Below, in pieces: positions 44,408-53,046 of a stretch of DNA of 64,000 nt (its first letter is position 1; every line of letters begins with the position of its first letter). The notes beneath the pieces were generated by a model. The model made no database searches, was not told the DNA's origin, and saw nothing but the letters and a program-made list of their open reading frames with translations. A program made the position numbers and the translations under genes. This DNA comes from an uncultured Bacteroides sp. (GTDB taxonomy: Bacteria; Bacteroidota; Bacteroidia; Bacteroidales; Bacteroidaceae): the NCBI RefSeq assembly GCF_902491285.1, contig NZ_CABUHK010000005.1:53424-117423 (forward strand). Direction: 5' to 3'.

Positions 44408-44585
44408 CGCCCGTTTGAAAAGGCTGTTTCCGAATACGAAGGTGCGGAAAAAGCAATCGATGATATGATGCTGACCCGTTATGCATGTTATCTGACTGCT
44501 TCCTGATGAGGACGTGAAAAAAGTGCAACGTAAATTGGATAGTACCGAGAAAAAGGTGCTGAAAGCGATAAAAAGAAGTAAATGA
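44408..44585 (+). pseudogene. Remnant of a dinD/BRO-like damage-inducible gene
   Basis: Two short fragments in different frames. From 44408 the translation reads RPFEKAVSEYEGAEKAIDDM then MLTRYACYLTAS before a TGA; the IDDMMLTRYACYL block is the conserved core of the DinD (DNA-damage-inducible protein D) family. A second frame from 44505 reads EDVKKVQRKLDSTEKKVLKA, like the DinD C-terminus, ending at TGA 44583. The middle of the gene is deleted and the N-terminus is gone, so this is a decayed gene, sitting between mutS and a bidirectional terminator. Confidence 0.6.
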
Positions 44586-44590
44586 TAAAA

Positions 44591-44632
44591 AAGAGGGATT
44601 AGTGATGTTTAAACCACTAATTCCTCTTTTTT
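44591..44632. terminator. Bidirectional terminator between mutS and lgt
   Basis: Arms AAGAGGGATTAGTG (44591-44604) and CACTAATTCCTCTT (44615-44628) pair over 14 bases with one G-T pair, with T-runs on both strands (44627-44632 on plus, A-run before 44591 for minus). It ends both the plus-strand mutS side and the minus-strand lgt operon. Confidence 0.85.
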
Positions 44633-44635
44633 GCT

Positions 44636-45496
44636 TTAGGCTATTTTCTTCTTATTATAGAAGAACATGAAATAGACACCTATTATTATAAACGGAACGC
44701 TTAACCATTGTCCCATATTGAGCATCATGCTGTTTTCGAAATCTTCCTGGTTTTCTTTCAGGAATTCGATGAAGAAGCGGAAAACAAAGATGTAAGTCAG
44801 GCAGAGTCCGAAGAAGAAGCCGCGGTGTAGTTTCTTGCTGTAATTCTTATACAGGTAAATCATGATGAAGAACAGGATAAGATAAGCAATGGCTTCGTAA
44901 AGTTGTCCCGGATGGCGGGGAATTGCCGGAAGTATTTCACCGTTTGCTCCATATTCTTTCACACGTTCGAAAACGAATGCCCAGGGCACATTGGACGGTT
45001 TACCGATGATTTCGGAGTTCATCAGGTTGGCAAGGCGGATGAAACAAGCCGTGATGGGAGTAGCTACGGCAATCATATCCAGCACGTCCATATAATGAAG
45101 TTTTGTCTTGCGGCAATACAGCCAAAGAGCGATTATCAGTCCTAATGTACCGCCGTGGCTGGCAAGTCCTTCGTATCCGGTAAATTTCCAGTTTCCGTCC
45201 GGCAAGAATTTGATGGGAAGAATCATTTCCCAGAAGTGGGACAGGTAATATCCCGGGTCATAGAACAGGCAGTGTCCCAGACGTGCACCGATCAGAATAC
45301 CAAAGAAACAGTAAAAGAAAAGCGGGTCAAACTTCTTCTCCTCTATCTTTTTATCCCGGTACTGGTAGTGAACAATCACATAAGCAAAGAATATTCCTAC
45401 TGCCCACAGTAATCCGTAATAACGGATAGAAATGCCGAACAGGTTGAATAGTTCGGGATTCGGGTTCCAGTTGATGGATAATAGCATGGTATTCAT
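44636..45496 (-). CDS. lgt: Prolipoprotein diacylglyceryl transferase
   Basis: Adds diacylglycerol to the lipobox cysteine of prelipoproteins, in the inner membrane; needed by all the lipoproteins in this window. The protein has 286 residues and seven membrane segments. The family signatures are [18 protein letters not shown] at the start, [29 protein letters not shown] (catalytic-site His-Gly-Gly) and the Lgt signature [20 protein letters not shown] with its essential Arg. The C-terminal [19 protein letters not shown] is also typical. It follows panE by 17 bases as the last gene of a three-gene cluster. Confidence 0.97.
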   Translation of the reverse strand: MNTMLLSINWNPNPELFNLFGISIRYYGLLWAVGIFFAYVIVHYQYRDKKIEEKKFDPLFFYCFFGILIGARLGHCLFYDPGYYLSHFWEMILPIKFLPDGNWKFTGYEGLASHGGTLGLIIALWLYCRKTKLHYMDVLDMIAVATPITACFIRLANLMNSEIIGKPSNVPWAFVFERVKEYGANGEILPAIPRHPGQLYEAIAYLILFFIMIYLYKNYSKKLHRGFFFGLCLTYIFVFRFFIEFLKENQEDFENSMMLNMGQWLSVPFIIIGVYFMFFYNKKKIA

Positions 45497-45513
45497 TCTA
45501 TATTGGATTAATG

Positions 45514-46431
45514 TTAATGATTAAATTCTTTGAATTTCTCCGCAACCATCCGGTAGGTCGGTATATCTATTCCTTGTTCTTCGGCTGCCGCAATCATGTC
45601 GAAGAGCAGTCCTTGTATCTCCGAGTCGTGTCCGCGTGCCAGGTCTTTCTGCATGGAAGCGGTACTTTCAGGGTCAAGCTTGTCGATGACTTTCAAATTG
45701 TAGCCGACGGGGTCTTCCGGAAATTCAACTCCCAGCTTCTTTCCTAAAGCGGCGCTTTCCGTAGAAAGTCCGATAAATGTATCCCGTACCTTTCCCGGTT
45801 TCTGTACTTCTCCCATCGGAACGTCGTAATAAGCGCCTGTTACAGCCATTGCGGAGATGAACGACCATTTGATGAACGTATCCCGGTTGATGTCCGGTGA
45901 CAGGTCTGCCTTTATACCTGATTCCAGCAAATCCTGCTGTATGGCTTCCAGCAATCCGGGTTTTACAGCCGTGCCGCGATGGGCGCCATATACCAGCCGG
46001 AATATCTTTCCCATTTGAGTGATTTCTCCTGTGCCGGAAACAAAACCTACGATATAGATGCATCCGTCGAGAACGGTGACTTCCGGAACCAGCTTTTGTA
46101 TGCGCGGCCCTGTACCGTACACATTTAGAATAGGGATGATAACTGTGTCTTTGTGTGCAGCCCTCTTTATCAGGTCTACGATAGAATCGACCGAATAACC
46201 TTTCACACATACAAATATCACATCTGCTTTCCCGTTAAATTCTTCAGCGGTAGTAGCCGGAATCCGGAGCGTATGTTCGCCCTTCAAATCCGACTTCAGT
46301 TTCAAACCGTTCGTTTGAATCGACTGCAAATGAGCTCCACGGGCAATACAAGTTACATCTTTGCCTGCCAGCGACAAGAATCCTGCGATACTGCCGCCTA
46401 CACCTCCCGTTCCTGCAATGAGATATTTCAT
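45514..46431 (-). CDS. panE: 2-dehydropantoate 2-reductase (ApbA/PanE family)
   Basis: NADPH-dependent reduction of ketopantoate to pantoate on the route to coenzyme A. The 305-residue protein starts [19 protein letters not shown], the Rossmann GxGxxG site, followed by [19 protein letters not shown], which is the PanE NADP-selecting segment. Later blocks include [16 protein letters not shown], the catalytic lysine region [16 protein letters not shown] and the C-terminal [20 protein letters not shown] with the conserved Ser/Glu substrate site. Related paralogues exist, so the exact substrate is inferred. Confidence 0.9.
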   Translation of the reverse strand: MKYLIAGTGGVGGSIAGFLSLAGKDVTCIARGAHLQSIQTNGLKLKSDLKGEHTLRIPATTAEEFNGKADVIFVCVKGYSVDSIVDLIKRAAHKDTVIIPILNVYGTGPRIQKLVPEVTVLDGCIYIVGFVSGTGEITQMGKIFRLVYGAHRGTAVKPGLLEAIQQDLLESGIKADLSPDINRDTFIKWSFISAMAVTGAYYDVPMGEVQKPGKVRDTFIGLSTESAALGKKLGVEFPEDPVGYNLKVIDKLDPESTASMQKDLARGHDSEIQGLLFDMIAAAEEQGIDIPTYRMVAEKFKEFNH

Positions 46432-46478
46432 ATTGTTAGCGAATTAGTAATTAATAAGTCGTCGGTGGTTATTGATAA

Positions 46479-47582
46479 TCACACGTTGAAACGGAAATGC
46501 ATGATGTCGCCATCCTGCACGATATATTCTTTTCCTTCCACACCCATTTTTCCGGCTTCCTTCACGGCTGCTTCCGAGCCGTATTGGATATAATCTTCGT
46601 ATTTGATAACTTCCGCACGGATGAACCCTTTCTCAAAATCGGTATGGATAACACCTGCGCATTGCGGAGCTTTCCAACCTTTCTCGTAAGTCCAGGCACG
46701 TACTTCCTGTACGCCGGCTGTGAAGTAAGTCTCAAGGTTCAGTAACTTATAAGCCGATTTGATAAGACGTGCTACGCCCGACTCTTCCAGACCCACTTCG
46801 GCAAGGAACATCTGGCGGTCTTCATACGTTTCCAGTTCGGCGATGTCCGCTTCTGTCTTGGCTGCGACAATCAGGATTTGGGCATCCTCGTCTTTTACAG
46901 CTTCACGTACCATATCTACATATTTGTTGCCGTTTACCGCACTTGCCTCGTCTACGTTGCAGACATACATCACAGGTTTGCTGGTCAGCAGGAACAATTC
47001 ACGGGCAATCTTCTGTTCGTCTTTCGTCTCGAAAGTAACGGTACGCGCCGATTTCCCTTGTTCCAGAGCGTCTTTATATCGCACCAGTACGTCATAAGCC
47101 TGTTTGGCGGCCTTGTCGCCACCTGTCTGTGCCTGTTTCTGTACTTTCTGAATACGGCTTTCGATGGTTTCCAGGTCTTTCAACTGAAGTTCGTAGTCGA
47201 TGATTTCTTTGTCGCGGACAGGATTTACACTTCCGTCTACATGCGTCACGTTTTCATCGTCAAAGCAACGGAGTACGTGAATAATTGCGTCTGTCTCACG
47301 GATATTGGCAAGGAACTTGTTTCCCAGTCCTTCACCTTTGCTTGCGCCTTTTACCAGTCCGGCGATATCTACGATTTCTACGGTTGTAGGGACAATTCGT
47401 TGGGGATGCACTAACTCTGCCAGTGCATTCAGACGTTCGTCGGGGACGGTGATTACACCTACATTCGGTTCAATTGTACAGAAAGGGAAATTTGCCGCCT
47501 GTGCTTTCGCGTTCGACAAACAGTTGAAAAGTGTCGACTTACCCACGTTCGGTAGTCCTACAATACCACATTGCAATGCCAT
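46479..47582 (-). CDS. ychF: YchF/OLA1-type ATPase/GTPase
   Basis: TRAFAC-class P-loop nucleotidase of the Obg group, which binds ribosomes and prefers ATP. The 367-residue protein starts QCGIVGLPNVGKSTLFNCLS with the Walker A site, then the G2/G3 region (IEPNVGVITVPDERL and DIAGLVKGASKGEGLGNKFL), the altered G4 (NVDEA in place of NKxD, typical of YchF) and the C-terminal TGS domain ending with TDFEKGFIRAEVIKYEDYI and GKEYIVQDGDIMHFRFNV. Upstream is a -7 box; downstream is panE on the same strand. Confidence 0.97.
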   Translation of the reverse strand: MALQCGIVGLPNVGKSTLFNCLSNAKAQAANFPFCTIEPNVGVITVPDERLNALAELVHPQRIVPTTVEIVDIAGLVKGASKGEGLGNKFLANIRETDAIIHVLRCFDDENVTHVDGSVNPVRDKEIIDYELQLKDLETIESRIQKVQKQAQTGGDKAAKQAYDVLVRYKDALEQGKSARTVTFETKDEQKIARELFLLTSKPVMYVCNVDEASAVNGNKYVDMVREAVKDEDAQILIVAAKTEADIAELETYEDRQMFLAEVGLEESGVARLIKSAYKLLNLETYFTAGVQEVRAWTYEKGWKAPQCAGVIHTDFEKGFIRAEVIKYEDYIQYGSEAAVKEAGKMGVEGKEYIVQDGDIMHFRFNV

Positions 47583-47628
47583 ATTAATCTATTATTACTT
47601 TTGTTACCAAGTTGCTCATTTTAGTTTG

Positions 47629-47636
47629 CAAAGATA
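47629..47636 (-). promoter_or_regulatory. -7 box of the ychF-panE-lgt unit
   Basis: Minus-strand TATCTTTG, a full match, 46 bases before the ychF ATG. The -33 region (GTTTCC) is weak. Confidence 0.5.
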
Positions 47637-47679
47637 ATCATTTTTGAACTAATAAAGGAAACTTGGTTCACTTTCTGTC

Positions 47680-47740
47680 TTTTCCCCTTATTCCCGACTA
47701 CTTCCGATTGGAAAGTTAAGCCGAAAGAATAAGGGGAAAA
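47680..47740. terminator. Terminator after the putA-type gene
   Basis: Perfect 14-base arms TTTTCCCCTTATTC (47680-47693) and GAATAAGGGGAAAA (47727-47740) with a second small hairpin (CTTCC/GGAAAG) in the loop. It lies 13 bases after the stop of the minus-strand proline catabolism gene. Confidence 0.75.
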
Positions 47741-47753
47741 AGTATTCATTTCA

Positions 47754-50700
47754 TTACTCACAAGGTGGTACCTCGGAAATACTACCGTATCGGTGGTACT
47801 CGAAAGAGATGCTTTGTTCCTTGATATAGTGTATCAGTTCGATACGTCCCTGCTTGACCGGCGGTGCTGTCGCAATATATTTATTGGCTTCGGCAGCCCG
47901 TTCGTACATGATTTTGGGGATATTCGGCGAGCAAGTCCGTACTCTTTCGTATTCCGGCATTACTTTCAGGAAGTCGTCCAATGATTCTTTTCGAAGCGTA
48001 CAGCCTAGTCCGGCAAGTTTGGCGCTGCGGTCGTCTGCCGGGTCGAAACTGATAGTGAGAGGTGTTTGACAGATTTCTGCGGCATATGTAATCATATCGA
48101 CTTCTTCATCTGAATTTTCAGGGAAAAGGCGCAGAATCATATTTTTCAAAGGCAGGTAACGGAAGACATTCTGTTCTCCGTATAGCTGATTAACATCCCT
48201 TGGTTCAAAAAACTCTTCCTCATAAACATCAGCATAACTATCTATATAATCAGTCTTGCTGTCCGGTTTATCGGTGATTTCCACAAAACAAGTACAATAA
48301 TTAGGCCCACCCGCTTTGATACCGCCGCCAAAAGCAGACAGTTTCATTCCGCCGAATGGCTGGCGGTTGACGATTGCTCCCGTGATTCCCCGGTTGATAT
48401 ACAGGTTTCCTGCCATTACGGAGTTCTTCCACCGTTTCTGCTCGGCTTCGTCAAGACTCTGTAATCCTGAAGTTAATCCGTAATCCAGGCTATTGACTAA
48501 TTGAATACCTTCTTCGAGATTCTCAATGCAAGCGACACTTAGTAGCGGGCCGAATAACTCCGTGCGGAAAGAGAAGTTTTGCGGCTTTACTCCCCATTTG
48601 ACAGTGGGAGTCAGCATATATTCTTTCTCGTCTATAAAGCGGGGTGGAACCAGCCACGACTCTCCCGGTTCGAGATTAAAGGCTTGCAGCAGCTTGTCAT
48701 TCTTATTGGTAATCATCGGACCTACCATATTCCCGGCATTCCAGACACTGCCTGTTTTCAGACTTGTTGCCGCATCTTTCAGTTTGCTTTGGAAGTTCTC
48801 GTCTTCGTAGACTGAACGTTCTACCAGTAACAGCGAGCAGGCGGAACATTTCTGTCCGGCATTGCCGAAGGCAGAAGTGACGATATTCATGATAGCATGG
48901 TCGCGGTCACCCGATGCCGTGAGGATAATGACGTTTTTACCACCTGTTTCCGCTGATAGCGGAATTATCGGATTGGTCTTTGCAATATTTTGGGCGGTAT
49001 CTGTGCCGCCGGTCAGGATAATATGCTTGATGGCGGGAGCAGTAGTCAGTACTTTCAGTGCTTCCCGATTGGTAATGATGACCTGTAATGCTTCTTTGGG
49101 CACTCCTGCGTCCCAAAATGCCTTGGCAAACATCCAGGCAACCGGAGCTGCCACAGTAGCAGGTTTCAGGATAACCGTATTTCCGCCTGCCAATCCCGCT
49201 ACTATACCACCTACGGGGATAGCGCAAGGGAAATTCCAGGGAGAAATAACCAATATCGTTCCCTTCGGCTTCATCTCTATATCATCCAATACGGCAAACT
49301 TCTTCATCGCCGTCGTATAGAAACGGGCATAATCTACCGCTTCCGAAACTTCTACATCACCCTCAATCACCGTTTTACCCGTCACGGCACACATACAACC
49401 TATCAGGTCGCCCCTCATGTCAGCCAACCGGTTGGATGCTTCGTACATAATCCGATGGCGTTCTTCCAGAGTAGTCTTTCTCCACCCGGCAGGGTCTGCT
49501 TCTGCAATCCCGATAATCTTTTCCACTTGTGCGCTGTCCGCCTGCGACATTTCACAGATACAGACTTCATCATTCTGACAACGGTCGAGGTATTTATAAC
49601 GGCTTTCACATACTACCGTTTCCGCACCTATCTGTAACGGAATAATTTCCGGTTCTTCCGTCCCGTTTTTCTTCCATTTGGCGAAGATACGACGTACCCA
49701 TTCCTGATTCTGTGACAAATCGAAATCCGTATCCGGTTCATTCTTCATCATATCCGGCGGTGCGACGGGAGTATAAGGAAGATTACGATTCTGAATACGT
49801 GGCGATACATGAGTAATAGTATCTTTCATCGCATACGCATCTTCAAACTGTTTCGCAAGGAAATCCCATTCTTTCGTATTCGGTTTCAGATTGAAAGAGT
49901 GAGTCAGGAAGTTGTCAGGTGCCGTGTTTTCATCCATCCGGCGGACAAGATAAGAAACTGCATTCAGGAAATGCTCGTTCTTGACTACCGGGGTATAGAG
50001 AATTACCCGATTGCCAAGCATAGACTGGGCACGCCATAGATGATTGGCCATTCCTTCCAGCATTTCAAATGTCATATATTCGGCTGTGCCGTACTTCTGA
50101 GCTAACAAATAAGCGTAAGCGATAGAGAACAGATTATGAGAAGCTACGCCAAGATGCAATGCCTTGGCATTTTCGGGCATCAATGCCCGTTCCAACAGGT
50201 GCAGATAGTTGGCGTCCACTTCCGTCTTGGAAGGGAGAATCGGATTCGGCCAACCTCTTAGGGAAGAAATAACCGTTTCCATCTCAAGGTTACAGCCTTT
50301 TACAAGGCGCATCTTGATAGGAGCACCGCCTTCCGCTATGCGGGCTTTGGCAAATTCCAGCAATTCCGTCTGGAAATCATGGGCATCCGGCAGATAAGCC
50401 TGAACAACGATTCCCGCAGAGTAATTCTTAAACTGTGGCAAACTAAGCACAGTCTTGAAAAGACGCAATGTGAAATGCGCGTCTTTGTATTCTTCCATGT
50501 CCAAATTGATGAATTTGGATTGTTTTGCTCCGGTTTCGTCTATATACGGAAAATCAATAGCCTTCTGATAAAGCGCAGACATTCGCGAGACGAGTTCAGG
50601 AAAACTTTCCTCATAATTCAGGGCATGGGTCTGAGCGTATATTCCCGATATTTTCACAGAGATATAATTAATATCGGGTGATTCCAGCGCTTCTAAATAA

Positions 50701-51194
50701 TGGTGGTAACGATGGTCGGCTTCCCCGTTACCAAGCACTACTTCACCCAGCAGATTTACGTTCTGCCCGATTTTCTCTTGTGCACGGGTAGCGAGATGCT
50801 TTGTGAGTTGCGGACGTTCCTCATTGATGATGACTTGCGAGGTATCCATGCGCAAACGCTTTTTGATAATCGGGATAGCGATAAAGTCGAAATGATAGCC
50901 GAATGCCTGATACATTTTGAAGAGGAAAGCATCCCGTTTATTCAGAAATTCGGGTACGCCGTATTGGTCGAGAAGAGTCTTGATGCGTTTGGCGAGTATT
51001 CTCCGGTCACGGATTTGTGAAGATTCATCGAGCATCTTGACCAGGAACTTCTTGTCCTGCGGGCGCTGCACCATAACGGCGTATTTATGCTGTTCCCGGC
51101 GTTCGGCTTCAGTAATGGTATCTTCACAAGTCTGATATAGTTTGAGTACCCAATCCTGTACTTCAGTGAGGGTCGGTTGAAATTGTTTGTCCAT
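47754..51194 (-). CDS. putA: Bifunctional proline dehydrogenase / L-glutamate gamma-semialdehyde dehydrogenase
   Basis: Oxidises proline to glutamate in two linked steps. About 1146 residues from the ATG at 51194 (MDKQFQPTLTEVQDW); the frame continues upstream to 51242 but with an unlikely leader. The N-terminal half holds the FAD-binding PRODH barrel (YISVKISGIYAQTHALNYEE, MRLVKGCNLEMETVISSL, LGVASHNLFSIAYA, LEGMAN). The second half is an aldehyde dehydrogenase (ISPWNFPCAIPVGGIVAGLA, ILTGGTDTAQNI, LSAETGGKNVIILT, the catalytic Cys in FGNAGQKCSACS). There is no N-terminal ribbon-helix-helix DNA-binding domain, so it is not the autoregulating type. A C-terminal ALDH-like tail follows. Its leader contains a possible small coding frame. 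Confidence 0.95.
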   Translation of the reverse strand: MDKQFQPTLTEVQDWVLKLYQTCEDTITEAERREQHKYAVMVQRPQDKKFLVKMLDESSQIRDRRILAKRIKTLLDQYGVPEFLNKRDAFLFKMYQAFGYHFDFIAIPIIKKRLRMDTSQVIINEERPQLTKHLATRAQEKIGQNVNLLGEVVLGNGEADHRYHHYLEALESPDINYISVKISGIYAQTHALNYEESFPELVSRMSALYQKAIDFPYIDETGAKQSKFINLDMEEYKDAHFTLRLFKTVLSLPQFKNYSAGIVVQAYLPDAHDFQTELLEFAKARIAEGGAPIKMRLVKGCNLEMETVISSLRGWPNPILPSKTEVDANYLHLLERALMPENAKALHLGVASHNLFSIAYAYLLAQKYGTAEYMTFEMLEGMANHLWRAQSMLGNRVILYTPVVKNEHFLNAVSYLVRRMDENTAPDNFLTHSFNLKPNTKEWDFLAKQFEDAYAMKDTITHVSPRIQNRNLPYTPVAPPDMMKNEPDTDFDLSQNQEWVRRIFAKWKKNGTEEPEIIPLQIGAETVVCESRYKYLDRCQNDEVCICEMSQADSAQVEKIIGIAEADPAGWRKTTLEERHRIMYEASNRLADMRGDLIGCMCAVTGKTVIEGDVEVSEAVDYARFYTTAMKKFAVLDDIEMKPKGTILVISPWNFPCAIPVGGIVAGLAGGNTVILKPATVAAPVAWMFAKAFWDAGVPKEALQVIITNREALKVLTTAPAIKHIILTGGTDTAQNIAKTNPIIPLSAETGGKNVIILTASGDRDHAIMNIVTSAFGNAGQKCSACSLLLVERSVYEDENFQSKLKDAATSLKTGSVWNAGNMVGPMITNKNDKLLQAFNLEPGESWLVPPRFIDEKEYMLTPTVKWGVKPQNFSFRTELFGPLLSVACIENLEEGIQLVNSLDYGLTSGLQSLDEAEQKRWKNSVMAGNLYINRGITGAIVNRQPFGGMKLSAFGGGIKAGGPNYCTCFVEITDKPDSKTDYIDSYADVYEEEFFEPRDVNQLYGEQNVFRYLPLKNMILRLFPENSDEEVDMITYAAEICQTPLTISFDPADDRSAKLAGLGCTLRKESLDDFLKVMPEYERVRTCSPNIPKIMYERAAEANKYIATAPPVKQGRIELIHYIKEQSISFEYHRYGSISEVPPCE

Positions 51195-51250
51195 AAGAAT
51201 TTGTTCTATGTAGATGGTGGAAAATGAAGAAAAGAATCTCAAATTGCAAT

Positions 51251-51352
51251 TTACATATCACGGAAGGTGGGGCTGAACATAACAGCACGGTAGCGATGCA
51301 GGGTTTGCAACGCTTGCTGCGAGAAGCGGTCGAACAGATACTGTTGTTTCAT
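51251..51352 (-). CDS. Possible 33-residue leader protein upstream of putA
   Basis: A frame starts at an ATG at 51352 and ends at TAA 51251-51253, 57 bases before the putA start. The peptide begins MKQQYLFDRFSQQALQTLHR and ends VMFSPTFRDM. Codon choice looks like that of neighbouring genes. It lies inside the transcript expected from the -7 box at 51401-51408. It could be a small protein or a translated leader affecting putA. No family recognised. Confidence 0.4.
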   Translation of the reverse strand: MKQQYLFDRFSQQALQTLHRYRAVMFSPTFRDM

Positions 51353-51400
51353 ATTCGTCGTTTTTTTAAGTTATTAGAAACGAAAGGCTTACACTTCTCA

Positions 51401-51408
51401 CAAAGATA
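51401..51408 (-). promoter_or_regulatory. -7 box of the putA transcript
   Basis: Minus-strand TATCTTTG, full match; start expected near 51394, leaving a leader of about 200 bases that contains the 33-residue frame. No good -33 box is seen. Confidence 0.5.
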
Positions 51409-51792
51409 AAAAGAATTCGTGAGATTCAGGCAGATTTTGGCGGAATAAAGTAAGTGGTTGGAGACTAAAGGAATTGGGTGTTGAATGACTGTATTCTTCC
51501 TTTTTCCAAAAAAGCGGGATATTGAGGAGTTGTGAGGTAATTTTGCTACCTATCCGTTGCCTTTTTTAGTGTCGAACGACATCGAAAATGAAACGTGAAA
51601 CTACTCTGATTTCGCCTCTGCCATCTCAAAGAACCCTTGTTTGAGAGAATAAAGATACGCAGAATTTTCCGTATATCGGTAAAATATGCCTATTGTTTTC
51701 TGTTTCAAGGGGCTGTTTCTATGTTCTGCCATATTTTTCATGCTGACAGGTAACTCTATACCGGTTAATTTTGCAATTAAAAGTATAGAGCT
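51409..51792. other. Junction region between putA and the first integrase
   Basis: Gene-free 384 bases expected to hold the element end. Visible: TCTCAAA (51624-51630) pairing with TTTGAGA (51640-51646), a short inverted repeat AGGTA/TACCT around 51536-51552, and a -7 box TAATTTTG at 51766-51773 about 20 bases before the integrase start. Core sites and arm sites for the integrase are likely here but cannot be named from one end alone. Confidence 0.4.
51766..51773 (+). promoter_or_regulatory. -7 box of the integrase pair
   Basis: TAATTTTG, a full match to TAnnTTTG, 19 bases before the first integrase ATG. The -33 region is weak. Confidence 0.45.
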
Positions 51793-53016
51793 ATGAATCA
51801 AGAAGATGTAAGGGTTTCGTTCTACCTGAAAAAGAGCGAAGCGGACGAGCAGGGAGAGTGCCCGATTATGGGCAGGTTGAATGTAGGCAAGTATTCCGAG
51901 GCGGCCTTCAGCATGAAGATGACGGCTCCGGAATCGGCATGGCTTTCCGGTCGTGCCACGGGGAAGAGCGCAAGGTCAAGGGAAATCAACCAGCAGTTGG
52001 ACGAGATACGCGCTTCGGCACTCTCCATCTATCAGGACTTGTTTGCCCTTCGGGAGAAAGTATCAGCCGAGGAGGTGAAATGTATCCTTTTGGGCATGGC
52101 TTACGGGCAGGAAACTTTGGTGGCGTTCTTCCTCAGTTTCATAAAGAAATTCGAGAAAAAAGTCGGAATCAATCGTGAGGAAAGCACGGCCACATCCTAC
52201 AAGTATGCTTGTGGCCAACTCATGCAGTTTCTCAACAAGGAATACAACCTTTCGGACATTCCCTTCACGGCATTGGACAGGTCTTTCATAGACAAATATG
52301 ATCTATACCTGCGGACGGACTGCCAACTGAGTGCGGGAACTATTCTGCTGCTGACCACACAGCTGATGACGGTTATCCGGAAAGCGAAGTCGGCAGGTAT
52401 CCTGACGTCCAATCCGTTTGCAGGCTATGAGGCGGAACGACCGGCAAGGGAAATAAAGTATCTCACGGAGCATGAACTGGAACGCATCATGTCGACACCG
52501 CTCCATAACAGGAAACTCTACCATATCCGTGATCTGTTTCTCTTTTCCTGCTTTACCGGCATTCCATACGGGGATATGTGCCGCTTGTCGGATGAAGACC
52601 TCGTGGCTGTCGAGGACGGCACATTGTGGATTAAGACCTCCCGCAAGAAAACAAAAATCAGCTATGAGGTCCCCTTACTGGATATTCCGCTCTATATCCT
52701 TGAAAAGTACAGGGATGCCGCACCGGAAGGAAAACTGCTGCCGATGTACAGCAACAGCGAATTGAATAACGCGCTGAAAACCATCGCAGACCTGTGCGGT
52801 ATCAAGCAACGACTCGTATTCCATCAGGCCCGCCATACCAGCGCGACGACCGTACTTCTGTCGAACGGAGTCCCGCTTGAAACCGTGAGCAAGATATTGG
52901 GGCATGAACGGATAAGCACCACCCAGATTTATGCCCATGTGACCGATGATAAAGTAGAGAACGACACCCGTATGCTCGATGCCAAGATTGCCGAGCGGTT
53001 CTCGGTTGCCATTTAA
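51793..53016 (+). CDS. Tyrosine recombinase (integrase) 1
   Basis: Catalyses integration and excision of the element. The 407-residue protein has the Bacteroidetes integrase layout: an N-terminal arm-binding domain (VRVSFYLKKSEADEQGECPI), a SAM-like core-binding domain (about 105-205) and the catalytic domain from about 220. Catalytic residues seen: Lys in TSRKKTK, His344-x-x-Arg347 (HQARH), the His/Gly of ILGHERISTTQ and the nucleophile Tyr380. In the first box, FTGIPYGDMCRLSDEDL has no Arg where classic integrases do, which is also true of the CTnDOT integrase. The next integrase follows after 30 bases. Confidence 0.93.
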   Translation: MNQEDVRVSFYLKKSEADEQGECPIMGRLNVGKYSEAAFSMKMTAPESAWLSGRATGKSARSREINQQLDEIRASALSIYQDLFALREKVSAEEVKCILLGMAYGQETLVAFFLSFIKKFEKKVGINREESTATSYKYACGQLMQFLNKEYNLSDIPFTALDRSFIDKYDLYLRTDCQLSAGTILLLTTQLMTVIRKAKSAGILTSNPFAGYEAERPAREIKYLTEHELERIMSTPLHNRKLYHIRDLFLFSCFTGIPYGDMCRLSDEDLVAVEDGTLWIKTSRKKTKISYEVPLLDIPLYILEKYRDAAPEGKLLPMYSNSELNNALKTIADLCGIKQRLVFHQARHTSATTVLLSNGVPLETVSKILGHERISTTQIYAHVTDDKVENDTRMLDAKIAERFSVAI

Positions 53017-53046
53017 CCTGTATGTCTAATATTAAACTTATCAGCC

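Noticed and set aside
51224..51409. 61-codon plus-strand frame before the integrases
   Set aside because: Antisense to the putA leader, no promoter, unlikely composition; the minus-strand 33-codon frame in the same place looks better.
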